Below, one piece after another: positions 11,207 to 21,511 of a stretch of DNA of 64,000 nt. The notes below the pieces were generated by a model. The model saw only the letters and a program-made list of their open reading frames with translations. It did not search any database and had not been told where the DNA came from. Each line of letters starts with the position of its first letter. Positions within the stretch are counted from its first letter, which is position 1. Position numbers and translations under genes: made by a program. The stretch comes from Madurella fahalii. Lineage: Eukaryota > Ascomycota > Sordariomycetes > Sordariales. The stretch lies in NCBI GenBank assembly GCA_029876055.1, contig CM056879.1, forward strand, positions 2,232,001 to 2,296,000, given 5' to 3'.

Positions 11207-13145
11207 TTAGATCGCAATAAAAGATACTGCTCTCTCAACGTGGCCCCTGATCTGCTCGGCAGGGTCACGGTTGATTTGAGAGGCTGGCGGTTTCCATGGC
11301 CCGCCCACTCTCTTCCACTCCACGACGAGCGTGTGTATTATCGCCAGGCAAGACATGGCCACGATTGTGTACATAAAATTCCGCAGGGCAGCATTCAGCA
11401 TCCCAACAACCGTTGGAAACTCGCCAGGGGACAAGACTTCGGTCAACCTCGCCAACCCAGCTGTCTTGACGATGGCCATGTCATCCGGATGGAGGTTGTT
11501 CCTGAGATGGTTGGCAAAGACCGCCTGCCCGACAGCGAAGGAGATGACGCCTCCCAGGTACTTTGATAGGTGCGCGATTGGCCACCCGCGGTGAGATCGG
11601 CAGGCTCTAGAACCGTATTTACAATGAGGTGAGGGGATGGCAAACCGGCGGCCAACCCTAAGCCTAGGAGCGCTTGGTATCCGATCCATGCAGCGGAGTG
11701 CGTGTCCGCATTGAAAGTTGTAACCAGACCGGAGGCAATGGACAAAAATACTGAAGCCAGCAACATCGACGGGACGTAGTGTTTGATCATCCGGACCAGA
11801 CTCCCGATCAGAAGACTTCCGAAAGAAGCAGCTAGAGCCAGGGGAAGATTGTTGATACTGGACTGCAAGGCTGACAATCCTTTGACGGCCTGAAACCAAA
11901 TGGGAAGCTAGTAGGCCATGGAATGGCAAACACCTCCAACAAAGAGGGCAAAGAGCAGCCCGGAGGCCATGCTTCTTTGGCGCACAATGTGGGAGGGAAG
12001 AAGGGCCTTCTGCCTCTGCCTTCATTTGCATCGCGACGAATACCACAAGGGAAGCGCAAGCGATGCAAAAGAGCCCAACAACTCTAGCGTCGGACCATGG
12101 ACGAGTCGTGCTGCCCCATTGGAGAGTGAAGGTAAAAACTACAGTACAAACTAGAAAAATAAAGTTTCCGCGAGCTTAAGACGCAAGATTTGCGTTGTTA
12201 GCGGGACAGTGGCTTTCCCCCCTGAGTGGGTGGCCGGGGGGAACATGACAACAATGAAAAGCGTGCCAGTAGCTGGCAGACTGAAGCGATCGTGAGCTGC
12301 TTGGTCTGATGTGATGGGAAGGAGGCTTACTTAATATAGTGGTACCATCTCCAAGTAACGTTCTCTGTCAAAGCCCCTCCTAGCGGAAGTGCGATGACCC
12401 AGCCGAGGCCATCTGCAAGGGCACACAATGCTCTGGCGATCACTCGTCTACGCGCCGGGATGATCGGAGAGGAAGTTGAGGCGCACCCTTGAATAACCCC
12501 TGGTGCTCCGAAACCAGTGATCGCGCGGCCGACGATGAAAAGTGTCGAGGATGGCGCGGCGCCGCATGTCGCCGAGCCAGCTCCGAAGACAATTATCGAT
12601 AATAACAACATGGTCTTAACGCGGTAAAACTTAAACATGCAATCCCAGAAGACCGGTGATGCACAGCTACCGAGGAAGTAGGCAGTGGCGTACCAGCTCA
12701 CGTCGTCAAGAGAGTGAAAGTCAGATGTGATCTGTGGGACAGCAAATGGGACGATGGCTTTCTCCTATAAGTGCACAATATTAGCACGTACTCGTTGCTT
12801 TTCTTGTGCTTGTATATGCTTGATTGGAGGAAGGATAGGGGAGTAAGAAAAACGAACCATGCTGATAACGAAGACGGCAAGGAAAATGGTCGTCATCGCA
12901 AGAGGCAGATGAGCCCGTCGTATTTTGTTCTCTTGTACGACGGGAGGCGAAGTTGCGTTTCCGGTTTCTACGCTAGCGGCCACATTGGGTTGTCCCTGTG
13001 CACTCGACTGTTTGCCCATGTTGTCCTTTCCGAGAAGACCTCCTTGCCTACCGGTCTCAGCAATTCTTTTGTCTCCCGGGCCTGGCTGCCATGCTGATAC
13101 GATTGCATCTTGGACGATGTCAGAACTGGGATCTAACACTTCCAT
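11207..13145 (-). pseudogene. DHA2-type MFS efflux transporter, broken
   Basis: Read leftward, this resembles 14-helix drug/toxin efflux pumps. Helix 1 is LAMTTIFLAVFVIS near 12860-12900. After an intron (12765..12857) come VPQITSDFHSLDDVSWYATA and FIVGRAITGFGAPGVIQGCA, ending GALTENVTWRWYHYI at 12327. Further left are QWGSTTRPWSDARVVGLF and LPIWFQAVKGLSALQSSINN, and a C-terminal half ending at 11207. A TAG near 11907-11909 interrupts the frame just before LPIWFQAVKG, and a frameshift near 11575 separates EPADLTAG from SKYLGGVISF. The helix 5-6 region (12154-12327) is only partly readable. The usual LD(x)TI motif of helix 1 is lost. An ATG at 13145 (MEVLDPSSD) could be the old start, but the same frame is open from the neighbouring gene. 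Confidence 0.8.
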
Positions 13146-15054
13146 ATTTCCACTTGTGGGGTCTGCTAAGGTATTGCTGTCTTTCTTCGGTGTGTTTTGC
13201 TGGTGTTGAGATTGTTGAGATAACCCAACCCTGGCAAAGAGTGAGCTTTGGATGTCGTTAACTAGTTGTGGAGCAGGGATCATGTGTGTGAAAGGCTCGC
13301 TTTCATAGGCTGCAACAATCATGCCGCAGAGACTGTCATCGCGGATGACCCATGCCCCGGAGGAGCCCATTGCTAGTGTTTTGATGTCAGCGACAGGACA
13401 TTGAAGCGATTGGAGAATGTTGAGGTTGAAGGAGTTGTGTCAGCCCAACGATGCGAAAGCTAGGGCCATACACGAGCCTAGACACCAGGACAGTATATGC
13501 TGTATCGTGTTCCTGGTCTTAAAGATATTGATGTTGACTAACCTAATGGCCGAGCGAGCTGAACGATTCGTGTAACCAGGTAGACACCTAGGATCTCCAG
13601 CTTCGTAGGCTCTTCAAGAAGGAATCCGTCTAGACTCATTTCCTCCCCAAGAAGTATCTCAACTGGTCCAGGAGGGATCGGGCAGGCCGCACAGATTCTC
13701 TTCACAGTTGGGGATGCTGCCGAAACCTCATTCCACAAAGGCCCCTCCCACTTGATGAGCGCGAAGTCAGATTTCAGGCTGTCTTTCATGAGAAGGATGG
13801 TAGACGGCGTGTTGTCGCCGTCAGTCACTGGGACGGCCTTGAGCCCGATGAAGTTTGACGCGCCTCCGAGGTGTGTCTCGACCCATTTGACGGGCTGGCT
13901 AGGCTTGGCTGACCCCGCGGGTTTCAGCGTAAACTCAGCATAGCAGCTGTAGTCGTCTCTGGACGAGCCGCCTGTTTGGGTATTGTCGTCAGACTGTCGA
14001 CTGGGTGAGCCATTTCCGACGGACCTCGCCCGATCCTGGTCGAGAATACGGGGACCATCAACTCTATCGCCGTTACTGAGAGTTTCCAATAGGCCGTTGA
14101 GTATACCGTGTGCTGTTGTGACGCCCAGTATAATATCGTTGACAGTGATGAAGCCACCGATTCTGCAAAGGTTCTGACTGCGGACCGAGGCTCCTTGCAT
14201 GAGCGTTGCCCGGCACATAACCCCATGAAGAGGCAGGTCTGGGCCGGTGAGGGATCCTCGACTTCGATATGCAAAGTGAGCCCTTCTGACGAGTCTACCG
14301 CGACACCAGCGCTGACGGAGGGTTCCCATTTGTCCGGGTTGGGAGACTCGGTTGACAGAAGCTGAGCGGCGCTCGCCATAACCTCGCCGAATTCCGTGTT
14401 ATGCACCCACTTCATACAACTTTCTCGTAAGGCTTGCTTCATGTGCGTGTGTTGAGCAGGAGAGCAGCGAACCCAGATTGTCGGCGACAGCTTCACGGTC
14501 CCGTCCCGGCCACCGGTGGCCTTGCCTGACATGCGCAATACCACGGGCTCAAAGACGTAGTTGTTAGGATCGCGCCTTCCAGTGCTTGTTGTCTCAATTT
14601 TCTTCTTGGCCAGTTCCAGGTCAGCAACGAGTGAGCTCTTGATTTTCAGCACAAATATCTCTTTTGCCTCCGGCGGTACGGGAATCTGGTTTGGTAATGC
14701 GACGAAAATGTTGGAGTCGGGGATGCAATACACTTTTTCGGATGAAACTGCGACTTCTTCAATCCACTGGTTTTCGTGCTGTTCCTGGCTTCGGCTCTCT
14801 GATGCGGAATTGCTGGCCGCGTTACTGGTAACTTTGCTCGGCGTATCACTGGTAGCAGGCGAACCACCGTCTGGGGATACTCTTCGTAATACTAGCTGCA
14901 GCCTGACTTTGAGCTCTCGGATCCAGGACTCGTGTCTGCGGACGTCGGTCTGCTGTCTTTCTGCGGAGGAGATTCTGTCTTCAGTGGCACGGCCGTTGAC
15001 GAGTATGCTGGGCAGATTCGTGGCCGTTGGCTTCCGAATTCGCAATCGCTCCAT
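13146..15054 (-). CDS. Chymotrypsin-fold-like protein with His-Asp-Ser motifs; frame disturbed
   Basis: The ATG at 15054 opens a frame of about 280 residues with no recognised domain. The domain that follows has the three active-site motifs of a serine protease in order: FITVNDIILGVTTAHGI (His), LKSDFALIKWEG (Asp) and AMGSSGAWVIRDDSLCGM (Ser). Similar GxSGxWV domains occur in fungal intracellular proteins linked to STAND and ankyrin architectures; their proteolytic activity is mostly untested. An intron at 13373..13542 (GTTAGT donor, CACTAG acceptor) joins RPL to AMGSSG in frame. Near 14215-14250 the reading must move from one frame to another without a convincing intron, so there may be a one-base indel and the gene may be inactive. 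The last exon continues open into the MFS N-terminus at 12858. There is no signal peptide. Confidence 0.6.
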
Positions 15055-16019
15055 CGGTCTCAGGTCTCCGAGTTGAAATTAGATCCGGGGTAAACTGAGG
15101 TCATTCTTCCGGGTCCCTTCTTGTTTGGGTGGGATGACAAAGTTTTCCAACGGTCTGGAGCTGAGATGGGTACTTGCAGAACGCGGACAACACAACCTGG
15201 AAGCTGAACAACTAAAGGAAGCGGGCGTGTTATGGCGCGTGGGAGGTGCCCAACGGAAGATAAGCGCCGGAGAAGATTGCAAAATTGAGTGGCAGTGAAT
15301 TGGTCGATCGTCCCCCTATGGCACTGCCACTTTGTGCCCGGAAGGTCAGGTTGGGCAGGAAGGCGTTCTGCATGGCGCTCCCGCCCCGGGACAAAACAAC
15401 CTCAACTAGTGAGATGCTTGCTGCGTCCAATCACTGGCAGAAAGGCCAGGCGGGTCACTGGCGGTATTGTGGCCCTTGCTAGGATGAGTCGCATCAACAA
15501 GCAACTTGGGCCGGCAGCCAAATGACACTGAAGCCGCCACGACTTTCATCTTTCCGTTTGCGTGTCCAGGAATCCAACCCCCCAGAAACAAAACTAAAGC
15601 ACTACAATCGCTATTCTGAGAATTTGGTTCGCTCCCGGCCGTCCTTTCCATCCAGTTTTGCACCATTTCAATAGCCGAAAGGTCTTTAGCCTCTTCTGTA
15701 AAGATCTGTCACTTTACTATAAAAAGCAACGACGAGTTTAGTAAGGTAGGCAGCTGTCGAGCGACATCCAGCTGGAGGCTCCCTAAGAGATAAAACCTAT
15801 CTGTTTCACTGTTCCCGAACGAAGACAGCTTACTGCTCTTTTCAGGGATATTGACGACGGACTCTCGGAAGATAGTATCGTATATAAGAAGATCGATACA
15901 ACCCTAATTCGGTATACCTGGATTATTGAGATGAAGGATCAAGCGCTATGAAGGACCCGGAGGTTTCCGCGCATGTTCACTTCAACCCACTGAAATTGAC
16001 TGCATGGGTGTAGGTTTGA
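15055..16019. other. No recognisable gene
   Basis: Upstream region of the chymotrypsin-like gene. Open frames are short and without motifs on both strands. Confidence 0.4.
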
Positions 16020-16023
16020 AGAA

Positions 16024-16910
16024 GTGACGAGTATGGCTTCCGGTTGCCCCAACCTGATTACTTCTGATGAGAACCGTGGCCGTACGTTCCTTGATGTCTC
16101 GGTCATGATGAACGTCCGTGCCACCGTCTCTATGGGTCAGCGTTTCTGCAAGCGCGCCAGACGGAGGGTCAAGTTCGGTCTAGACGATAATTTACTCATC
16201 ACATCCTTCGTATGTAATTACTTACTATTTCCCTGCCTAGGTACCTGCCCATCTTCCTTGCATGTCCAAGCCGCTTGATTACCAACTGGAAGGCAAGAGG
16301 TGTGACTATTTTCCTGTAGGCCCATATTGCCGTAATACCCTGCGAGGTCATCTATGGAGGCCTTGGGAAGCCCGTACTCGTCAACTTGATGGATGATCCC
16401 ACTACCACTGTTCGGTTTATCAAAGTGCAACGTTCTCCACCACACGGTATAACGGGCCCCACCCAGGCTCACAGGGCCGATAGACTATCCGCCCAGGAAA
16501 TCGTCACCCCGGTGATTCTTAACTTTAACAAGTCCAGACTTCTTGCCATGTACTAGCAGTTACTCCCATTGCTTTTGATTCGAACGGCCTCCCTAGTCAT
16601 CGGAGCTTTCACAGTGGCTTGGTGCACCACCGCTGTCGTCGCCGCTGTTGTCCACTCGGCAGCAATCACAGCCGGTGGCCGAGGTAGTTGGCTGCGAATC
16701 TCATGTCGAAATCCGTCCTCGGTAAACGATTATGTAGTGGTCTCGACAAATCCAGCGTGCAGAATCAGCGTAGGGGTGCTTGGGATGTTGCATGCGGCGG
16801 CATGTGCACTAATGGCGGCGATTACCTGGGCGACGTGAAGCCAATGACGATGCAGCTGACAGTTAGCCATGGCTTGATGCACTGGGAATTTCTCCTAAGA
16901 CGTTAGCAAG
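16024..16910 (+). pseudogene. Decayed fungal rhodopsin-domain (PTH11-like) membrane protein gene
   Basis: Three blocks in the right order suggest a fungal rhodopsin-domain protein. The first is SVMMNVRATVSMGQRF then RRRVKFGLDDNLLITSFV, like the helix 1-2 loop with its DD. The second is EVIYGGLGKPVLVNL, like the G.G.H loop. The third is LIRTASLVIGAFTVAW followed by a hydrophobic run, like the later helices. The blocks lie in different frames with stops between them, for example a TAG near 16554 inside the helix leading into the third block. A better-preserved relative starts at the right edge of the window (63.2-64.0 kb). The assignment is by pattern only. Confidence 0.45.
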
Positions 16911-17254
16911 GCAGAGGATGCTGTGCCTCGGAAGTCAAGACGACATCTTCCTGCGTAACTTTGTGTGGAATGAGAGACGGCACAAATTAAATTCCGGAGC
17001 ACCACTTAGCTCCCTAGCTGATCAGCTTGAAGTGCTATGCATTTTTCTGTCCTCTTGAGGATACACGGCAGAGCGCATACCTAGAAGCTCCGATGCCGTC
17101 TAGACCATCCATTGCCACACCTCTCGTACAGATCACAGCGCCCCAGCCTTCGATTCAAGGGGTGCTGGTTATGGCGCAGCCCGTCCAAGCCCATGCGCCG
17201 TCAGATTGCGCCTGTGAACGCTGGTGATATTCTCGTCCCTATTCATCCATCGCC

Positions 17255-18476
17255 TCAAGCCGCCGCCTCCTCGACAAACCGATACCTCGGTAGCATCGCC
17301 ATCTTCTCCTCAGGACTAACCTCGGAATCTCCATACACCATCCGCATCTCCTTCTTCCCCTTCTTCTCTCCCGTCGGCGCCTCTTCTTTCCCAGCCCCGG
17401 GAGCAGGCTTAATCCCCGCCTCAGCCATCCTTATGAGCTGATCGATGTCATCGCCCGTACCGCCCTGCCGAGCCGCGCTGGCCACCAGCTCATCCACCGT
17501 CGACGCACCGCCTCCGGGGAAGCCAGAGGGTGCACCGTAGTACGGCGGCCGCTGAGGTAGCGTGGTGCCACCGCTGCCACCCGGGGGCCGGGCGGGCAGG
17601 TTGAACGCGCTGCCGGCAGCGCCAGGAGGCGGGGAAGCGCCTGGTGGGTAGGCGGGTGCCGGCGGGTAGGGCGGGGCAGCGCCTGGGTACGGGGGCGCGC
17701 CGGGATAGGCGAAGGCCCCTGGTTGTGGAGGGGGGAAAGGGGAGGCCTGATTAAGGAGCTTGTGAGATAGAGTTGCGGGGTGAGAGCGGGGATGGGGGAG
17801 ACGTACGCCTTGTCCAGGGCTGGGGCCGTCAACAATCGGCGCCGCGCCGGGTGTGCCGCCATTCGCGGCGGCTGCTTTCTGGGCGGCCACCTTCGCGCGG
17901 TGCTCGGCCAGCCGCTTCTTGAGCTCCTCGGGCGTCTCCATCTTGATCTTCTTTGCCGGGCCCTGCCCTCCTGATTGGCCTCGCGGTGGGTTGCCTGTGG
18001 CAGCTTGCCTTTCGGCCTGGGCGGTGTAGAAGTTCTGGATGATGCGCTGGTTGTGTTGCTGTACGATGTCTTCGGGGACGCCCTCCATACCGAAGATCTC
18101 AATGTCGAGGCCTTGGCGGTTTGGGAGCGCATTTTCGACGCTTGTGAGGTTTTCTTTGTGCACTTGGTTCATGTGGACGGAGAGACCTGTGTGCGGAGGA
18201 CGCGAGATCGTTAGCAATGGTCCTGTGCTGGGGTGTTGCTCGCTGCGGATACGTGTATACCTCCGGCTGTGTTGAGTCGCTTGCCGCATCGCTCGCACTT
18301 GAAGTGTTTAGCCTTTTGATGAGATATGAGGAGCTTCAGATCTTCAAAGTCTCGCTCGCCTACGACGGGATTAGCAAGTACGGCATAGGCCTGATGGCGG
18401 GGGACCAACAATAATAGCACCACGGCCGAGCTAGGAGCTCCTCGACATCGGGGTGACCGCGTTTCTTTTTTCCCAT
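17255..18476 (-). CDS. BuGZ/ZNF207-type C2H2 zinc-finger protein
   Basis: Four exons (18410..18476, 18261..18359, 17807..18186, 17255..17746) give 345 residues without frame conflict. The spliced N-terminus reads MGKKKRGHPDVEELLARPWC then YYCERDFEDLKLLISHQKAK and HFKCERCGKRLNTAGG, LSVHMNQVHKE: two C2H2 fingers separated by the invariant HQKAKHFKC linker of the BuGZ/ZNF207 family. A conserved IEIFGMEGVPEDI block follows. The rest is a Pro/Gly/Ala-rich low-complexity region rich in PPYPG repeats and an acidic-basic C-terminus. In animals the family binds Bub3 and microtubules, works in spindle assembly and splicing, and its low-complexity part can phase-separate; the fungal role is inferred. 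The 60-bp intron at 17747..17806 has no stop and is in phase, so retention would simply lengthen the protein. Confidence 0.88.
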
Positions 18477-19592
18477 CGTGGTCGGTGATGAAGTCGCGCG
18501 TTATTAAATGATCACGTAGGTTGTGCGACCGGGCGCGTTCGGTTTGGTGGAGAGCGATGCTGACGACACTCTGTTGCGAGCGATGCGAATGAATCCAAGC
18601 TGGCGATGAACTGGAGACTGCAGCGACTTGGTCTCGACTCGTCGGTCGCCAAAACCTCGATGCGCCAAAGTTTCCGCCTCTAGTCCAAAACGGGATTAGT
18701 GCAATGCGGCGTTCTCCTGCGCGTACCCACCTCGATTGTCTAATAATATACATCTAGTGAGATGCTATCCACATTTTGGGCTTGCAACAAACGGGTAAAC
18801 TCACCAACCCTGTGTGACATTCTTCAACCTGATGGAATCTACGTTAACCTGTGCATTATTCCTACAAACTTAATCCATTTTTCACTAAGAAGCTAGAAGT
18901 CTTGTTAATCTATGCCATGGAAATTGTTTATTGTATGCGGTCAAAGCCTCCCAGATTGTGAACCTTGTTCTTTCATCGGCGTTGCGAGTGCAGCGGACGA
19001 TGTTGTTAACGTAGTTGATGACGGTCTGGCTGGCTTTGTTTATTTTTTACGTTTTCCGGACAGATGCATTTTCAGATATTTTGCCCACGCATCAGAAGCT
19101 GCAGAGACGAAAGATGGAAAGTCAGATGTCCACAAGCTTCTGGCTAACAACGATTTAGGGACGTTACGAGCCTCCAGCAAGGCTGCAAGAACCCGGCGGT
19201 TATAGCAGCTTTGTGTGGCCTCTTGTCAAAGTGATGGTACGCAGTGTGCACTTTCAGAGATCATTTGCAGCTATAAAAAGCTTGGATGATCTCCAGAAGT
19301 TCCCCCTTTGCTGACAGCCCATGTCGTCCGTCATTAAAGGTTTCTTCTGTTAACTCAGTGAGACCATGATCCCATTGCCGATCTAGTTTGTGCCTTCGTT
19401 TGTCCGGTGTCTACCAGTTCACTGGCCTCAGTCCCATGACTCTATCTACCTTATTCGGTGCCGAGCAATATTTCATGCACAGCATGCAATGTGTAGTTAC
19501 CCTACATCACCCTCCACAGTACCTCTGATCTGATAAGGTCCTATTTCACTTTCTATTCGATAATTTTTTAATCCCTTCCTATGTTCTTAAGT
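18477..19592. other. Intergenic, no recognisable gene
   Basis: Upstream of the BuGZ-like gene and left of the inverted-repeat-bounded segment. A 97-codon plus frame at 18912-19205 has no recognisable motif and is not called. Confidence 0.4.
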
Positions 19593-19594
19593 TA

Positions 19595-19711
19595 ACGTAC
19601 CTACTTCTCGGATACCCCACTTCTCGGACACCAATTCCAATACATAACCCTGAAAACTAACGCTTAATAAAACTACAACCCTAAGTAGATGAAAATAAAT
19701 TAAAAATATAA
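19595..19711 (+). repeat. Left terminal inverted repeat
   Basis: Starts ACGTACC next to TA (19593-19594). Inside are two tandem copies of a 14-15 bp motif, ACTTCTCGGAYACC, then the block ATACATAACCCTGAAAA. It is the inverse of 25795..25911. Confidence 0.85.
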
Positions 19712-19989
19712 GACGATACATATAGATAGTATTGTTATAAATTTAAATTTAAAATCAGTAATCGAGAAGTCACTGTTGTGCCTGCCGGGAATAGCGCCTT
19801 TCCCGATCGGGTATAGCGCGCGTCTGAACTGCCCCGCTCGCACAGCCTCCAACACGCCCGCCACATAAATAGAAGCCTCTTCTCCGACATCCCGTTCTTA
19901 TACTCTCGAGTTCTCTCTCTTCCTCGTCTCCTACACTTCCCCCCTACCTCCTCCAATGCACTCCTTATCACCGACGTCTCTCTGTTCCC

Positions 19990-20400
19990 TCATTTCGCCA
20001 AGCTAAGGCATCCGTATACCCGACGTCCCCCTGTCGGAAACACGGCACCTCTGAATCGTGGGAAATGATAGTTGAGGGTCTTGTGTGTCTTGTCTTGATT
20101 GTCTGTATCCTTCCTCGTCTCCCTTAGAGAGCTTACTGTCGGATGCACAGCACCTCTGAACGTTCGGAGTTAAATTTAGGATGGAAATTCAGGATCGAAA
20201 ATTGAGCATGTCTTGTTTTTTTCCTTGTCTAACGGAGGTGAACTTCCTTCTTATTTCCAATTTCCTGGACCACGGAGACCCGGGTTGACGGGTCTCCGAG
20301 AGATCGGATCACACTTATCCGAGTCGCACTAATCCGGATCACAATGATCCGGGTTCGTGTTTTGCAGATCCAGGATCCAGCTTCCTGACCCTTTTGACAC
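19990..20400. repeat. Short direct repeat and hairpin, possibly LTR-derived
   Basis: CTGTCGGAAACACGGCACCT and CTGTCGGATGCACAGCACCT (near 20031 and 20138) are diverged direct repeats about 107 bp apart, both followed by CTGAA. At about 20274-20297, GGAGACCCG and CGGGTCTCC form a perfect 9-bp stem with a 6-base loop, followed by several ATCCG-containing units. A TATA-like ACATAAATAG lies near 19863. The make-up is like a retroelement LTR, but no matching second LTR, primer site or gag/pol frame was found. Confidence 0.35.
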
Positions 20401-20924
20401 ATAACCCTTTTTGACAGACTATTGTCCTACAGTAGGTAGCAACACCGAGTATAGCGAGGATACTATATCCAGCTACCACACTGCAAGTACTGTAGGGTAA
20501 GCACTATAACTGTTGTAACCGACAGAACAGCCTCTTAGTAGCAGACCCGTCCAGACTATAGCGACTCTTCATCGAAAGAGACTCGGAGATCGTTCCGGCG
20601 CCTAAAGCACTAAGGTAAGTACAGTACTGCCCGCCTGCTATTACTACAAGAGTCCACCTTGGAAAAGGACCCTGAAACAGACAGAGCCGCTGCTGTAATA
20701 TTCGAGGAATAGCCTCTTAGGAACACAGTTCTCAAGCGCATTACAATAGACAGTTCGCTGCCTACTTTTATCGTACAATTCACCTAGGACCTATATACAA
20801 AGCACGGAACAGGGCACTATAGGGCGGAGAATCGAAGCTCCATTTCCGCGGCCAAGAGGTACCGCTCGGTGAAACAGAGGAATGCGAGATATATAAAAGG
20901 GAAGGACACCCCAGCCGACTTCAA

Positions 20925-21337
20925 CTTCAAGGAAGGAGAAGATATACGCCAGACGACGATAAGAAAATCCGTCAGACGAAGGAGCAAGGACAGTCTTGGA
21001 TTGCGATTACTAAGCATTTCCCGGGTATACTGCTGGGGCCATTGAGGCGAGGTATTACATCAAGCTCAAGACTACCGACCCCTCTCGAAACGGGGCTCAG
21101 CAACTCTGCGATCACTCTCGAGCACCCTCCGCAGTGGCTGACGACCTTGGCAAAGAGGAAGAGTGGGAGGTAGAGGAGATTTGTAGCGACAGGAAGTTGG
21201 ATGACGGCGGCGTGGAGCTGCTTGTGAAGTGGAAAGGCGGGGAGGAAACATGGGAGCCTTACGAGAACTTGGCGGAGACAGAGGCACTTGACAGGTATGA
21301 GCGCCTCTATGGCGTGGTTGGTGTAAATTTTGATTGA
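20925..21337 (+). pseudogene. SANT/Myb plus chromodomain gene relic
   Basis: Two domains can be read. The first is SANT/Myb-like: PDDDKKIRQTKEQGQSWIAI, TKHFPG, then YTAGAIEARYYIKLKT, the pattern of fungal GxSWxxIAxHFPGRxxGAxxxRYYxKL. The second is a chromodomain: EEWEVEEICSDRKLDDGGVE, LLVKWKGGEETWEPYENL, ending at 21337. A missing base in the CCCGGG run at about 21020-21025 shifts the frame between the two halves of the SANT domain, and another shift occurs near 20950. Chromodomains read methylated histones, and this pairing suggests a chromatin-targeted DNA-binding protein. Whether it belonged to a transposon or was a host gene is not shown. Confidence 0.6.
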
Positions 21338-21511
21338 TTGTTCCGAATCTGATATGCCCCTGTTATGCTGATGGCGTAAAAACTTGGCGATAGTACGCTT
21401 CTCCATAAGACGGATCTGTAAATTGCCCTGGCGGGCTGCTGTGGTACCTGTATACTGAGGGCTGCTAGCAGCGGCGGAGCTGCTAGCTATGGTGGAGAGC
21501 TTCTATAGTAA

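Noticed and set aside
18912..19205. 97-codon plus-strand frame
   Set aside because: Starts at ATG but has no recognisable domain, splice or promoter support.
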